Assembly (NCBI GenBank): GCA_037143335.1 | Contig: JBAWZA010000006.1 | Span: 1-64,000, forward strand | Reading direction: 5' to 3' | DNA from: PALSA-1296 sp037143335 | GTDB lineage: Bacteria > Bacteroidota > Ignavibacteria > Palsa-1295 | Length of the DNA stretch: 64,000 nucleotides | In this document: piece after piece, positions 18,778-27,550 of the stretch | How positions within the stretch are numbered: the first letter of the stretch is position 1 | How the letters are laid out: each line of letters starts with the position of its first letter | Program-made: the position numbers and the translations under genes | The notes under the pieces: generated by a model | Told to the model about the DNA's origin: nothing | The model's database searches: none | What the model saw: only the letters and a program-made list of their open reading frames with translations

Positions 18778-19932
18778 ATGAATTTCCAACTAACCGAAGA
18801 TCACATCGCGATTCGCGATGCTGCGCGAGATTTCGCGATTAATGAAATACTACCCTCAACGCTTGAGCGCGACGCGAAAGCAGAATTTCCCTACGAGATT
18901 ATCAAGAAGCTTGGTGAACTTGGTTTTATGGGAATGATGGTTGATCCACAATACGGTGGCTCAGGTCTTGATACCGTAAGCTATGTATTGGCGATGGAAG
19001 AGATTTCCAAAATTGATGCAAGCGTTGCTGTAGTGATGTCGGTTAATAATTCCTTAGTGTGCTGGGGACTTGAACACTACGGATCGGATGATATTAAGGA
19101 GCGTATCCTAAAACTCCTTGCTTCAGGTAAGAAACTCGGAGCATACTGCCTCTCTGAGCCCGGAGTTGGTAGTGATGCTACACAGCAGGCAACAACTGCG
19201 CGCAAAGATGGCAGTGATTGGATAATTGACGGAGCCAAGAATTGGATTACAAATGGTACGACGGCGGATTTCTACATCGTATTCGCTCAAACCGATGCTA
19301 CCAAAAAACACAAGGGCATTACAGCTTTCATCCTGGAAAAAGGAATGGATGGATTTGAAATTGGTTTGAAGGAGGATAAGCTCGGTATTCGTTCAAGTGA
19401 CACCTGCTCTTTAGCCTTTAATGGTGTGCGAGTGCTGGATGCAAATCGTTTAGGCGAAGAAGGAATCGGATTCAAGATAGCGATGGAATCACTCAATGGT
19501 GGCAGAATCGGCATTGCCTCTCAAGCGCTCGGCATTGCAAGCGGTGCGTATGAAAGAGCCGTCAGGTATTCGTTCGAGCGTCACGCATTCGGCAAGCCTA
19601 TTAACGAATTGCAGGCAATTCAATTTAAACTTGCCGATATGAATGTCAAGATTGATGCTGCGAGACTACTCATTCTTCGCGCCGCGCGGTCGAAAGATAT
19701 GCACGAACCCTATATCAAAGAGGCTGCTATGGCAAAACTTTTTGCTTCAACGATGGCGGTCGAAGTTGCCTCGCAGGCTATCCAAGTTCATGGCGGTTAT
19801 GGCTACGTCAGAGAGTAACACGTCGAGCGTGCGTACCGCGATGCTAAGATCACCGAGATTTACGAGGGCACTTCTGAGATACAGCACATTGTCATCGCCC
19901 GCCAGCTTTTGAAGGAATATGAGCTTGCATAA
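18778..19932 (+). pseudogene. Acyl-CoA dehydrogenase interrupted by an in-frame TAA at 19816-19818
   Basis: The open frame gives 346 residues (18778-19818) ending GYGYVRE. After the TAA the same frame continues for 37 residues (19819-19929), beginning HVERAYRDAKITEIYEGTSE and stopping at 19932. Joined, the product is 384 residues, the normal length of a short-chain acyl-CoA dehydrogenase, and the stop replaces a residue that is normally Tyr (VREYHVERAYRD), one base from TAC or TAT. The lost tail contains the glutamate of IYEGT, the catalytic base in this family, so the truncated protein should lack activity. The FAD and substrate signatures AYCLSEPGVGSDA and the N-terminal helices are intact. 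Either a recent mutation, an assembly error or stop-codon read-through. Confidence 0.85.
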
Positions 19933-19953
19933 GCATTTTAGTCCGTATATTTG
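19925..19953 (+). promoter_or_regulatory. Bacteroidota-type promoter for the 19985 gene
   Basis: TTG at 19925-19927 and TATATTTG at 19946-19953 are separated by 18 bases, a good match to the -33/-7 promoter of Bacteroidota. The start is expected near 19960, giving a leader of about 25 bases before the ATG at 19985. It overlaps the last codons of the dehydrogenase tail. Confidence 0.6.
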
Positions 19954-19984
19954 TCACTAATCGTTTATTTAATTATTCCATTTT

Positions 19985-20515
19985 ATGAGAACACGTCTTT
20001 TTGGATCTTTGGTAGCAGCTACCTTTATCGTAGCATCATTTTTTTGTGTGGGAAATGCAAAGGCACAACGGTCAAGCTCCTTTAACAATGACATCTCATT
20101 AGATTTTATTGACCAACTGATCAATAACATTCTCTCGATTCAGTATGAATTTAAGACCAGTTCAACTTCGAGTATCGCTATCAGGGCAGCATTCGTAACC
20201 CCAGTGAGCGGTTCTTCTGCCTTTGGAGCTGGTGGTGCGTGGAGATTCTACATAAATGACTCTCGTGCACTGTCTGGAATGAGCGTCGGACCAGCGGCAG
20301 AGATTTTCTTTTTTAAGAATAACGATCTTTCGAAAAACAATATGGTGATTTCCATCGGTGGCGATTTTGCCTATAAGTTCTTTTTCGATCAATTCACAGT
20401 TGAACCAATGATTGGCGGAAGACTTGGTTTCACAGGAACGGACGTAATACCCGGTGTTAATACCTTTACAACCCTCCACGTGGTTGGAGCGGTTAATCTT
20501 GGTTGGGCTTGGTGA
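19985..20515 (+). CDS. Small outer-membrane beta-barrel-like protein
   Basis: A 176-residue protein with signal peptide ending NAKAQ. The mature part alternates hydrophobic and polar residues with many aromatic and Gly residues (FGAGGAWRFYI, MVISIGGDFAYKFFFDQFTV) and ends in VVGAVNLGWAW, an aromatic C-terminus as in outer-membrane barrels. I see six to eight possible strands, enough for a small barrel. No specific family is recognised. It is the first gene of a plus-strand series of three such proteins (20571 and 21104 follow), with its own promoter just upstream. Confidence 0.75.
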   Translation: MRTRLFGSLVAATFIVASFFCVGNAKAQRSSSFNNDISLDFIDQLINNILSIQYEFKTSSTSSIAIRAAFVTPVSGSSAFGAGGAWRFYINDSRALSGMSVGPAAEIFFFKNNDLSKNNMVISIGGDFAYKFFFDQFTVEPMIGGRLGFTGTDVIPGVNTFTTLHVVGAVNLGWAW

Positions 20516-20521
20516 TTTTTG

Positions 20522-20556
20522 GCTACGTCTCACGAACTGGTAACTGAGTACGTAGC
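20522..20556 (+). other. Hairpin between two barrel genes
   Basis: GCTACGT (20522-20528) pairs with ACGTAGC (20550-20556), extended inward by CTCA/TGAG with one bulged T, giving about eleven pairs. It begins six bases after the stop of the 19985 gene and ends 14 bases before the TTG start at 20571. There is no T-run, so it is more likely a processing or stability element, or a ribosome-access hairpin, than a terminator. Confidence 0.45.
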
Positions 20557-20570
20557 ACAATGACAAATCC

Positions 20571-21104
20571 TTGAATAAAAAATATCTTGTCTCCCTCGTA
20601 TTTGTGTGCCTTCTGTCGTCTCCGGTTATGGCGCAGCAGTCCGACTCGGTAAGCATTTCCGACAGGACGCTTGAGTACAAGCAAGAAGCTGGGCGTGGCG
20701 GTCTTGAAGTTGGGAACGTTGCCAGAGCCAGAGGTCTTCCAGAGCTTTTTTATCGAGCATTCTTTGATGTGAAAATAGGGCGGACTTTCTTGAACGCTGG
20801 TGTGTTTTCATACAACAAAGTAAACGATGCGTTCGGCTTTGATTTTAGACTTCGGATGCCGTGGATTTTTTATCCATCAGGGGAAAGGGAAAATTTATCC
20901 CCGCTTATTGGATTTGACTTCATGGTTTGGCCGACAACCGACGCAACGGTTTCTGTTGGGATTCCGATTGGGCTGATGTATAGTGTTGAGATAGAACATT
21001 TTCCCAATTTGGTCGTAAGCGGTTTCGTTTCACCCCAGATCAATTTGAGTCCGATTAGAAGCAAGACTCTTTTTGACATACGAGTAGGTTTTATTTTCGA
21101 TTGA
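20571..21104 (+). CDS. Secreted beta-rich protein, probably outer membrane
   Basis: A 177-residue protein that appears to start with TTG: the signal peptide MNKKYLVSLVFVCLLSSPVM followed by AQQ begins there and no in-frame ATG fits. A four-codon reading frame (ATG at 20560) overlaps this start. The mature protein has alternating strands (FFDVKIGRTFLNAGVFSYN, VSVGIPIGLMYSVEIE) and ends LFDIRVGFIFD, suggesting a beta-barrel. Its TGA overlaps the ATG of the next gene by one base, so translation is coupled. Family unknown. Confidence 0.72.
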   Translation: MNKKYLVSLVFVCLLSSPVMAQQSDSVSISDRTLEYKQEAGRGGLEVGNVARARGLPELFYRAFFDVKIGRTFLNAGVFSYNKVNDAFGFDFRLRMPWIFYPSGERENLSPLIGFDFMVWPTTDATVSVGIPIGLMYSVEIEHFPNLVVSGFVSPQINLSPIRSKTLFDIRVGFIFD

Positions 21105-21853
21105 TGATGAATAAACGCAGTGACATTTTTTCCTTGATCGCATTGCTTGCGATCGTGTTATGCGTTTCTCCTGCTTTTTCTCAATCACGTGATTCCGTGC
21201 CACGTCGTAGAGTTTTGCGTGAGGATTTAGGTCCAGTCAAGAAATTGACAATCATGCCTTACGCCACCCTCAGTTATAATTTGCAATCGGGTCAAGCTTT
21301 CCCCAAGAACGCGCAAGGTGTGGGTTATGGGTTCGGACTTGCTTTTGATCTCACAGAAGACAGACAGCCATTAGGAGCATATTTTGATTTTGCCTATCAG
21401 GATATGCGGGCACATGCTTTAGATGGTTCTTGTGGCAGAATCCCTGGGTCTGGTGATATTTCGCAGAGTCTGCCCGTTACGCACTATTTTTCGTATGCGC
21501 AGTTTGAGGCATTTCTCAAACTCCAGAGTCATAAGACGAACGGATATTTTTTGATCGGAGCAAGTGCAGGGTTGGCAACGACAGGGCTTACCGAGCGCGA
21601 AGGTGCAATTGCAGAAGATCGCTTTTCTGAATGGAAGACAGTTGAGACGTATAACCAATTCAGACTTGATCTACGAGCTGGTATTGGAGTTAAATTAGGC
21701 TACATCTCCGCAAAGGAGGTAGTGATCGAAGCGCGTTTCGGTTACCCACTCACGAACGTACTCGGCGAGTATCATGATTTTTGTAACGGATCAGGCGCGT
21801 TCGGTCCGTGGCGCATCGTGACGATGCAAATGAATGTTGGTTTGCGTTTATAA
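21104..21853 (+). CDS. Outer-membrane beta-barrel-like protein
   Basis: A 249-residue protein with a signal peptide (MMNKRSDIFSLIALLAIVLC, then VSPAFSQ). The ATG at 21104 overlaps the previous stop; a second ATG follows directly. The body has repeated amphipathic strands (GVGYGFGLAFDLTED, PLGAYFDFAYQDM, RLDLRAGIGVKLGYI) and ends in MQMNVGLRL, typical of an outer-membrane barrel. It resembles PorT-like or OmpA-beta-barrel domains in general character only. Part of a three-gene barrel cluster leading into the lemA gene. Confidence 0.72.
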   Translation: MMNKRSDIFSLIALLAIVLCVSPAFSQSRDSVPRRRVLREDLGPVKKLTIMPYATLSYNLQSGQAFPKNAQGVGYGFGLAFDLTEDRQPLGAYFDFAYQDMRAHALDGSCGRIPGSGDISQSLPVTHYFSYAQFEAFLKLQSHKTNGYFLIGASAGLATTGLTEREGAIAEDRFSEWKTVETYNQFRLDLRAGIGVKLGYISAKEVVIEARFGYPLTNVLGEYHDFCNGSGAFGPWRIVTMQMNVGLRL

Positions 21854-21878
21854 AAATTTCAAGAAGTTATTTTACATT

Positions 21879-22562
21879 ATGAAAAAATCCTGGTTAATTA
21901 TTGGTGGTATCGTTTTCTTTATTTTGATTCTTTTCTTTTGGTGGAATAGCACCCGTAACGGGCTGATCACCAAAGAAGAAAATATCAAGGCTCAGTTGGG
22001 ACAGCTTAATAATGTCTATCAACAGCGTCTCGATCTTATCCCGAACCTCGTTGCAACAGTTCAAGGCTCGGCTGCTGCTGAGAGACAAACGCTTGACGAA
22101 GTCATCGGCGCTCGCTCCAAAGCTACAGGAGTAACGCTTACGGCAGAGGCACTCAAAGATCCACAAGCTTTCGCCAATTTTCAGAAGCTACAAGATAATG
22201 TATCAAGTGCGCTTTCGAGATTGCTTGTCACTGTTGAAAAATATCCAGACCTCAAGTCTCAGGCAAATTTCTCGACGTTGATGTCACAGATCGAGGGGCA
22301 AGAAAGTCGCGTACGAATCGAACGTAACCGTTATAATGAGAACGTGAATGATTTTAATCGCAGCATCAGAGTTTTCCCTGCCAGCATCATTGCAGGAATG
22401 TCAGGCTTCACGCAGTATCAATACTTCCAGGCAACTGCCGGCGCTGAAAATGCTCCGAAGGTAGCATTCCCAGGTTCTGAGCCTGTTCCCCAGCCGAGTA
22501 CGGTTCCACCAACCACTGCTCCTGTTGGTACAGAGAAAGGTCCAGCTCGACCTACGCATTAA
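21879..22562 (+). CDS. lemA: LemA family protein
   Basis: A 227-residue protein with one N-terminal membrane helix (SWLIIGGIVFFILILFFWWN) followed by the LemA helical domain: QRLDLIPNLVATVQGSA, LDEVIGARSKA and RVRIERNRYNENVNDFN. The ATG at 21879 starts MKKSWLIIGG; an earlier frame opening is not credible. A Pro/Thr-rich tail of about 30 residues ends the protein. LemA proteins are inner-membrane helical bundles, often beside TPM-domain or peptidase genes, with no firmly known activity. Here the neighbours are small barrel proteins and panC instead. Confidence 0.92.
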   Translation: MKKSWLIIGGIVFFILILFFWWNSTRNGLITKEENIKAQLGQLNNVYQQRLDLIPNLVATVQGSAAAERQTLDEVIGARSKATGVTLTAEALKDPQAFANFQKLQDNVSSALSRLLVTVEKYPDLKSQANFSTLMSQIEGQESRVRIERNRYNENVNDFNRSIRVFPASIIAGMSGFTQYQYFQATAGAENAPKVAFPGSEPVPQPSTVPPTTAPVGTEKGPARPTH

Positions 22563-22598
22563 CGTTAGCTCTCTGGGTAGACTCAACGACTAATCCTC

Positions 22599-23447
22599 AT
22601 GGAGATAATTCGCACAGCAGCTGAATTGGCAGCTTGCATCCGCTTGACCCGTCATACCGGACAAAAAATCGGATTTGTACCGACAATGGGTGCATTACAT
22701 GAAGGGCATAAAAGCCTTGTCGAACGTTCAAAAAATATTTGCGATGTGACGGTTGTAAGTATTTTTGTCAACCCAACCCAATTTGCACCATCCGAGGATT
22801 TGGAAAAATATCCGCGACCAATCGAAGCGGACATTCAATTACTTGAATCCGTTGGCACAGATATTCTCTACCTTCCATCAGTTGAAGAAATCTATCCGAC
22901 TGGTTGCTCAACCTTCGTGAATGTTGAGGGGATTACCGAACTCTTCGAAGGACAAATCCGCCCTACACATTTTCGCGGAGTTGCTACTGTTGTGACGATT
23001 CTTTTTAATATGGTACAACCCGATACTGCATTCTTTGGCCAAAAGGATTTGCAACAATGTGCCGTCATCAAGAAAATGGTGGGGGATTTATATGTACCCG
23101 TTGAGATTGAGATTTGTCCGACCGTGCGCGAAGCCGATGGACTTGCCATGAGTTCGCGGAATAGATATTTGTCTGAAGGCGAACGTGCCGAAGCATTGAC
23201 GCTTATCAAGACCCTACGTTCTGTTGAGTCTGACATTCGAGCTGGGTTATCGGTAGCTGATGCCAAGCTCAAAGGCAGCAAATATTTCGATTCGTTACGA
23301 AAGAAGGGGGTCTTAGAGTACCTTGAGATCGTGAGTGTAGAAACATTTCGCCCGTTGGAGTCGTTTAATGGCGATGAGAAGGTTGCCGTGATTATTGCGG
23401 CTAAATTGGGCACTACGCGCCTGATTGATAACCTTCTGCTTGACTAA
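22599..23447 (+). CDS. panC: Pantothenate synthetase (PanC)
   Basis: A 282-residue enzyme that joins pantoate and beta-alanine using ATP. It shows the nucleotidyltransferase HxGH motif in VPTMGALHEGHKSLV, the FVNPTQFAP segment, FFGQKDLQQC and the KMSKS-like loop GLAMSSRNRYL. Eight bases separate its stop from the panD ATG, so the two consecutive steps (beta-alanine formation and its condensation) are co-expressed. panB is not in the window. Confidence 0.97.
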   Translation: MEIIRTAAELAACIRLTRHTGQKIGFVPTMGALHEGHKSLVERSKNICDVTVVSIFVNPTQFAPSEDLEKYPRPIEADIQLLESVGTDILYLPSVEEIYPTGCSTFVNVEGITELFEGQIRPTHFRGVATVVTILFNMVQPDTAFFGQKDLQQCAVIKKMVGDLYVPVEIEICPTVREADGLAMSSRNRYLSEGERAEALTLIKTLRSVESDIRAGLSVADAKLKGSKYFDSLRKKGVLEYLEIVSVETFRPLESFNGDEKVAVIIAAKLGTTRLIDNLLLD

Positions 23448-23454
23448 CACGTAT

Positions 23455-23844
23455 ATGAAAAGAACGCTTTTCAAATCCAAAATTCACCGCGCGACTGTCA
23501 CGCAAGCCGACCTTCACTATGAGGGATCGCTCACTCTTGATACTGATTTGATGCGCGCAGCTGACTTGCTCCCTTATGAGCAAGTGGCAATCGTGAACGT
23601 GAATAATGGCGAGCGTTTCGAGACATATCTCATCGAAGGTCCATCAGGTTCAGGTGTTGTCTGTTTGAATGGTCCCGCAGCTCGTAAAGGTGTTGTTGGT
23701 GATCAGATCATTATTATCTCGTACGGGCAGTTCGAGGATTCCGAAGAACTTCGCTACTTCCAACCAACGGTAGTTCATGTTGACAAGCAAAACCGCGTGA
23801 AAGACGTTACGCATTCGCTCGAAGCTTTTCAACTCGTTAACTAA
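23455..23844 (+). CDS. panD: Aspartate 1-decarboxylase (PanD)
   Basis: A 129-residue pro-enzyme. The ATG at 23455 gives MKRTLFKSKIHRATVTQADL, the standard start, with the self-cleavage site Gly24-Ser25 in HYEGSLTLD where the pyruvoyl cofactor forms. NVNNGERFETY and LNGPAARKGVVGDQIIIISY are also family signatures. It decarboxylates aspartate to beta-alanine for PanC. Length is normal for the family. The next gene begins eight bases after its stop. Confidence 0.97.
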   Translation: MKRTLFKSKIHRATVTQADLHYEGSLTLDTDLMRAADLLPYEQVAIVNVNNGERFETYLIEGPSGSGVVCLNGPAARKGVVGDQIIIISYGQFEDSEELRYFQPTVVHVDKQNRVKDVTHSLEAFQLVN

Positions 23845-23852
23845 TTCCGAAA

Positions 23853-24623
23853 TTGTCCGATACCTCCCGCTCACTTGCGACCATTATCCTTGCCGCTGGG
23901 CAAGGGAAGAGGATGCAAGACCCTACAAAACCCAAGGTACTCTATGAGCTTGCAGGTATTCCGCTTATCGGTCATGTACTGAATCTCGGAAAACAAATTC
24001 GTACTGATCGAACCATCGTCATCATTGGCTTCGGACGAGATCAAGTCCGTGGCTACGTTCTCAGTCAAGACCCCACTGCCGAATTCGCAATTCAAGCTGA
24101 ACAACTCGGCACTGGTCATGCGATGCAACAAACGGCATCATTGCTTGAGGATTTCGACGGAGATATTTTAGTGCTCTACGGCGACGTGCCGTTGCTTTCA
24201 GATTCTACTGTTCGCTCGTTACTTGAAGTTCACAAGCGAACTCGGTCGAAGGGGACAGTGCTCTCAGCGCATTTTGATAATCCCAAAGGCTATGGCAGAA
24301 TCGTGCGCACGCCAGATGGCGCACATCTCAGCTCTATCGTTGAGGAACGTGATGCCACTGATGAGATTCGGAAAATTCAAGAGATCAATTCCGGCATCTA
24401 TGTTTTTGATGCAAAAGTTCTCTATTCAGCTCTTGCACAATTGGAGCCGAATAATGATCAGAAGGAATACTACTTAACAGATGTCTTCTCCCACATTATT
24501 GCTGAGTTCGGTGCCGACTCAATCTCCATCTCCCAAACCTCAAACCCAATCGAAGTGAGCGGAATAAATACCAAGGATCAACTTGAGGAATTGGAGCAGG
24601 TGTATATCCGAAAAATGAAGTGA
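23853..24623 (+). CDS. GlmU-type UDP-N-acetylglucosamine pyrophosphorylase domain protein
   Basis: A 256-residue nucleotidyltransferase with a TTG start. LATIILAAGQGKRMQD, TKPKVLYELAGIPLIGHVL, VLYGDVPLLS and EINSGIYVFDAKVL are those of the N-terminal uridyltransferase half of GlmU. The C-terminal left-handed beta-helix acetyltransferase half is absent, so this is a one-domain form. It probably makes UDP-GlcNAc or a related NDP-sugar for the LPS and peptidoglycan genes. It overlaps no gene and ends 11 bases from the convergent gene at 24635. The separate acetyltransferase is not in the window. Confidence 0.85.
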   Translation: MSDTSRSLATIILAAGQGKRMQDPTKPKVLYELAGIPLIGHVLNLGKQIRTDRTIVIIGFGRDQVRGYVLSQDPTAEFAIQAEQLGTGHAMQQTASLLEDFDGDILVLYGDVPLLSDSTVRSLLEVHKRTRSKGTVLSAHFDNPKGYGRIVRTPDGAHLSSIVEERDATDEIRKIQEINSGIYVFDAKVLYSALAQLEPNNDQKEYYLTDVFSHIIAEFGADSISISQTSNPIEVSGINTKDQLEELEQVYIRKMK

Positions 24624-24634
24624 CGATTTCCTCG

Positions 24635-26275
24635 TTAATGCGATACCACAAAAGGAACAGTAAACGCACCCGGGTAATCTTGTTTCTGCCAATAGACTCG
24701 ACCGACCCAACCGATTCGCGCTAAATAAATACCAGGGGGTAAATCGTGGACAGTGCAGGCAAGAGAATTATTTTCGAGAGAATAACTTGTATAGTATTGT
24801 CTTCCCATCACATCATAAAATCCTACAGTAAGTAGCGATAAATTTGAAGCAACAGAAAAATTCACTTCGGATGAGGAGGGATTCGGAAAGACGTGAATAT
24901 AATCTTTTGCAAAGTCGCTACTATAACCAGCTTCGACACTTGCCTTGCCGGTATCAGGGAAAAGCTTGACAATAGAAACATAGCCAGGGTAACCGTGTAG
25001 ACTATCTGTAACCGAGCCCGTAAAAGCATAACCACCGTCTGAGGTATTGATTATTGAGTACGCATTTCCCCCATAAAATACTTGCCATTTAACAACTCCG
25101 CTATCGCTTATTCTCGTAAGCCATGCATCATGTCCTGAACTACGACTAAAGTCGCCGTTATTTGACCCAGCGTTTCCAGCAATAATATAATCACCACCTG
25201 TAATGGGAATGATGGACTGAGCATTATCATTATTATAACCACCAAAGCACTTTTGCCACTGCAATTCACCCGTCGGACTTATTTTTGCAATCCATGCGTC
25301 CGAATAAAAGAGGCTTTGATGAAGTCCTGTGACATCCCCATCTGTTGAATTTGTTTCACCAACAATAAGATAACCACCATCTGATGTTTGAGCGATTGAA
25401 TTAGCAATCTCTTCGCCAGTTCCGCCTAGGCATTTTTGCCATTGGAGAGCACCATTTCGATCAAGTTTAATAATCCATGCATCGTCGTTACCTACATGAC
25501 AACCACTAACATCGCCACCATTTTGTGATGTCGTACCAGCAATAATAAACCCTAGATCTGGTGTTTGTTTTACAGCAGTTGCATATTCATTACTCGGACC
25601 ACCAAAATTTTTCTGCCACCTGATTTTTCCATCCGAACTCATTCGTACAACCCAGATATCATTTTCACCTTTTGAAACATTCCCTGAACAATCCCAATCT
25701 GTAGATGAAGTTTGCCCAACCATCATCAAGTCATTTCCCTCTTCGTTTGTCTCAATTATGCAATTTGCTGTCTCGAATTGTGAACCGCCGAAACATTTCA
25801 TCCAGATAATATTTCCACGATAGTCAAATTTTGCCGTCCATGCATTACCTTTCCCATGATTATCTATGAAATCGCCATCGTGAGACCATGTCCAGCCTGT
25901 TACAACATAATTTCCGTCACGAGTTCTAATAATACAATTTGCTGATTCTACATCACTTCCGCCAAGGCATTTTTGCCAATTCAGATGGAACTCATCTGCA
26001 CTTCCGATCCATGCATCACCCGTGTGAAGTACACCAGAGTTTGGTCCATGATAACCGTCAACATCACCGTCATTCGAATTTGTGTAGCCGGCAAAAATAT
26101 AGTTGCCATCTAATTTATCTCCTTCAGCAATAGATAGCCCTCTTTGATCAACGGTCCCACCAAAGCGTCTCTGCCACTGTATTTCAGGAGCTGTTTGTGC
26201 GAATGTATTGCTCTGCTGAAGGAGGATTAATGCACATGAGTAAATAGCGACTGTCAGGTTTAGTAGTTGTTTCAT
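24635..26275 (-). CDS. Secreted repeat protein with T9SS C-terminal sorting domain
   Basis: A 546-residue protein with signal peptide ending SNTFAQ. Seven repeats of about 55 residues each carry WQKCLGG (or variants), then A-N-x-I-x-x-T-x-D-G-x-Y-x-x-x-G-x-T-x-S-x-D-G-D, for instance WQKCLGGTGEEIANSI. Such repeats probably form a beta-propeller. The end has FPNPSSSEVNFSV, FYDVMGRQ and LPPGIYLARI, a type A sorting domain for type IX secretion. The repeats contain single cysteines that could pair between blades. No enzymatic motif is visible. Confidence 0.85.
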   Translation of the reverse strand: MKQLLNLTVAIYSCALILLQQSNTFAQTAPEIQWQRRFGGTVDQRGLSIAEGDKLDGNYIFAGYTNSNDGDVDGYHGPNSGVLHTGDAWIGSADEFHLNWQKCLGGSDVESANCIIRTRDGNYVVTGWTWSHDGDFIDNHGKGNAWTAKFDYRGNIIWMKCFGGSQFETANCIIETNEEGNDLMMVGQTSSTDWDCSGNVSKGENDIWVVRMSSDGKIRWQKNFGGPSNEYATAVKQTPDLGFIIAGTTSQNGGDVSGCHVGNDDAWIIKLDRNGALQWQKCLGGTGEEIANSIAQTSDGGYLIVGETNSTDGDVTGLHQSLFYSDAWIAKISPTGELQWQKCFGGYNNDNAQSIIPITGGDYIIAGNAGSNNGDFSRSSGHDAWLTRISDSGVVKWQVFYGGNAYSIINTSDGGYAFTGSVTDSLHGYPGYVSIVKLFPDTGKASVEAGYSSDFAKDYIHVFPNPSSSEVNFSVASNLSLLTVGFYDVMGRQYYTSYSLENNSLACTVHDLPPGIYLARIGWVGRVYWQKQDYPGAFTVPFVVSH

Positions 26276-26375
26276 AGGTTGATCATCTTGTTATACCTCA
26301 TCAAAATTCCTGATATATAAATTAGAACAACCCCAAACACGCAATTGGTGGATGAGGTTGTCCCATCAGACTTTC

Positions 26376-26921
26376 TCAGAAAGAATATGTAAAATAATTG
26401 CTTGGGGGAGTTCCAACTACGTAAGTACAACAAGCATCGGTTGTACTCTCGTCGAAAATAACAAATGATTGAGGCCCTGCACCGCAGTAGCAGATTGAGA
26501 AGCTTGCACTACCGCCATTAGGTGCTAGACCTGTACCACCAACGAAGTGTTTGTAATGACCAGTCAAACCAGGAGGTCCCGTATAAACATTTGGATCACA
26601 TGTATTCTCGACCGGAGTTCCAAAAACCCACGGACAGCAAATTGAGAAGCAGACTTGATTTGAGGTGCCTATCGTTAATTCGGTGATCCAACAGTTTGAG
26701 TTATTGGTGATTGTGAAGGTGACACAATGGTCACATGCACCGCCATTGCAATTCCCCCCAGTACAATTCACTCCGCAAGCTGCCGTAGTTGTAACAGTTA
26801 ATGAGTAACATGGGGTAGCACCAGTCCATGTCTGTGCAGACACGAGACTGGTGAATGCGAATAATGCAAAGAAAGAAATCGCGAATGCAAATCCTTTCAT
26901 AGATGATTTCGGATTTTCCAT
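26376..26921 (-). CDS. Small secreted cysteine-rich protein
   Basis: A 181-residue protein with a signal peptide (FAFAISFFALFAFTSLVSAQ). The mature domain has more than a dozen cysteines, including ACGVNCTGGNCNGGACDHC, CFSICCPW and TDACCTYV, and ends FTYSF. Disulfide-linked beta-sandwich secreted domains look like this, but I do not recognise the family. No sorting domain is present. A promoter (27018-27025) and three 10-bp phased repeats (27050-27079) lie upstream, and the LuxR-type regulator gene lies just beyond, suggesting regulated expression. Confidence 0.75.
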   Translation of the reverse strand: MENPKSSMKGFAFAISFFALFAFTSLVSAQTWTGATPCYSLTVTTTAACGVNCTGGNCNGGACDHCVTFTITNNSNCWITELTIGTSNQVCFSICCPWVFGTPVENTCDPNVYTGPPGLTGHYKHFVGGTGLAPNGGSASFSICYCGAGPQSFVIFDESTTDACCTYVVGTPPSNYFTYSF

Positions 26922-27017
26922 AGTTTTGTTTTGATAATTTATTTTAAAAAGAAATACCTAATTTGCCAGCAACGCACGCTCTTCCTACGATGAAGAACTT
27001 TTGTCAACCGACGCTTA

Positions 27018-27025
27018 CAAATATA
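27018..27025 (-). promoter_or_regulatory. -7 element TATATTTG upstream of the Cys-rich secreted protein
   Basis: On the minus strand TATATTTG matches the Bacteroidota -7 consensus. Transcription from here would give a leader of about 90 bases to the ATG at 26921. No TTG lies at the normal -33 distance, so an activator may be needed; the phased repeats at 27050-27079 sit just upstream. Confidence 0.5.
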
Positions 27026-27049
27026 GCATATTCTCTCAAAAATTGTATT

Positions 27050-27079
27050 CACGATTTCTCACGATTTCTCACGAAATCT
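27050..27079. repeat. Three tandem 10-bp repeats, CACGATTTCT type
   Basis: CACGATTTCT occurs at 27050-27059 and 27060-27069, and CACGAAATCT at 27070-27079; a weaker fourth unit runs into the end of the LuxR-type gene. The period of 10 bases is one turn of DNA, so bound proteins would lie on the same face. The repeats are 25 bases upstream of a -7 element lacking a good -33, as expected of activator sites. Confidence 0.6.
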
Positions 27080-27085
27080 CATGAG

Positions 27086-27403
27086 CTATCCTTTGGTTGG
27101 ATTATGTATTCCTCTGTCTATTTTTTCCAGGTGTACCAGCAATCCACGTTTTGGTATAGATAATTTTTGGCTAATAACAGAACAGTGATTGTCAACTGTG
27201 CCAGGAGTTATGACGAAGTGATCCGCGATTTCCTTGCGGTTCTTACCTACAAGGAGCATACAGCAGATCTCATAATTTTTATCCTCTATATCGCTCCATA
27301 TTTTTACGACGTTTTCAAAAAAATTGGGATGGTGACTTTTAAAGCCATCTGGATTTTTATCATGGGCGATCTCTGGGGGAAGTGATCCCTTCGATGAATG
27401 CAT
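27086..27403 (-). CDS. LuxR-type helix-turn-helix regulator (short)
   Basis: A 105-residue protein whose C-terminal half is a LuxR/GerE DNA-binding domain: NYEICCMLLVGKNRKEIADH, FVITPGTVDNHCSVISQKL and a final LVHLEKIDRG helix. The ATG at 27403 is preferred; an in-frame TTG at 27442 would add 13 residues. There is no receiver or sensor domain, so this is a stand-alone HTH or a response-regulator output domain controlled by other means. It is transcribed towards the Cys-rich secreted gene and separated from it by phased repeats that are candidate binding sites. Confidence 0.78.
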   Translation of the reverse strand: MHSSKGSLPPEIAHDKNPDGFKSHHPNFFENVVKIWSDIEDKNYEICCMLLVGKNRKEIADHFVITPGTVDNHCSVISQKLSIPKRGLLVHLEKIDRGIHNPTKG

Positions 27404-27550
27404 GTTTTTTTCTGGCTGTTGCTCCACGATAATCGTTTTCAATAAAAAATGAAATCAAAACTACGTGGCTTACATAAATATACGAAGTAAGGCAATAAAC
27501 AGTTCCTTAGCAAAGCAACGCTAACCTTGCGAAAATCGAATTTATTGGAA

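Noticed and set aside
27050..27085. Possible CRISPR array
   Set aside because: Units are only 10 bases and contiguous, with no spacers; they fit protein-binding repeats instead.
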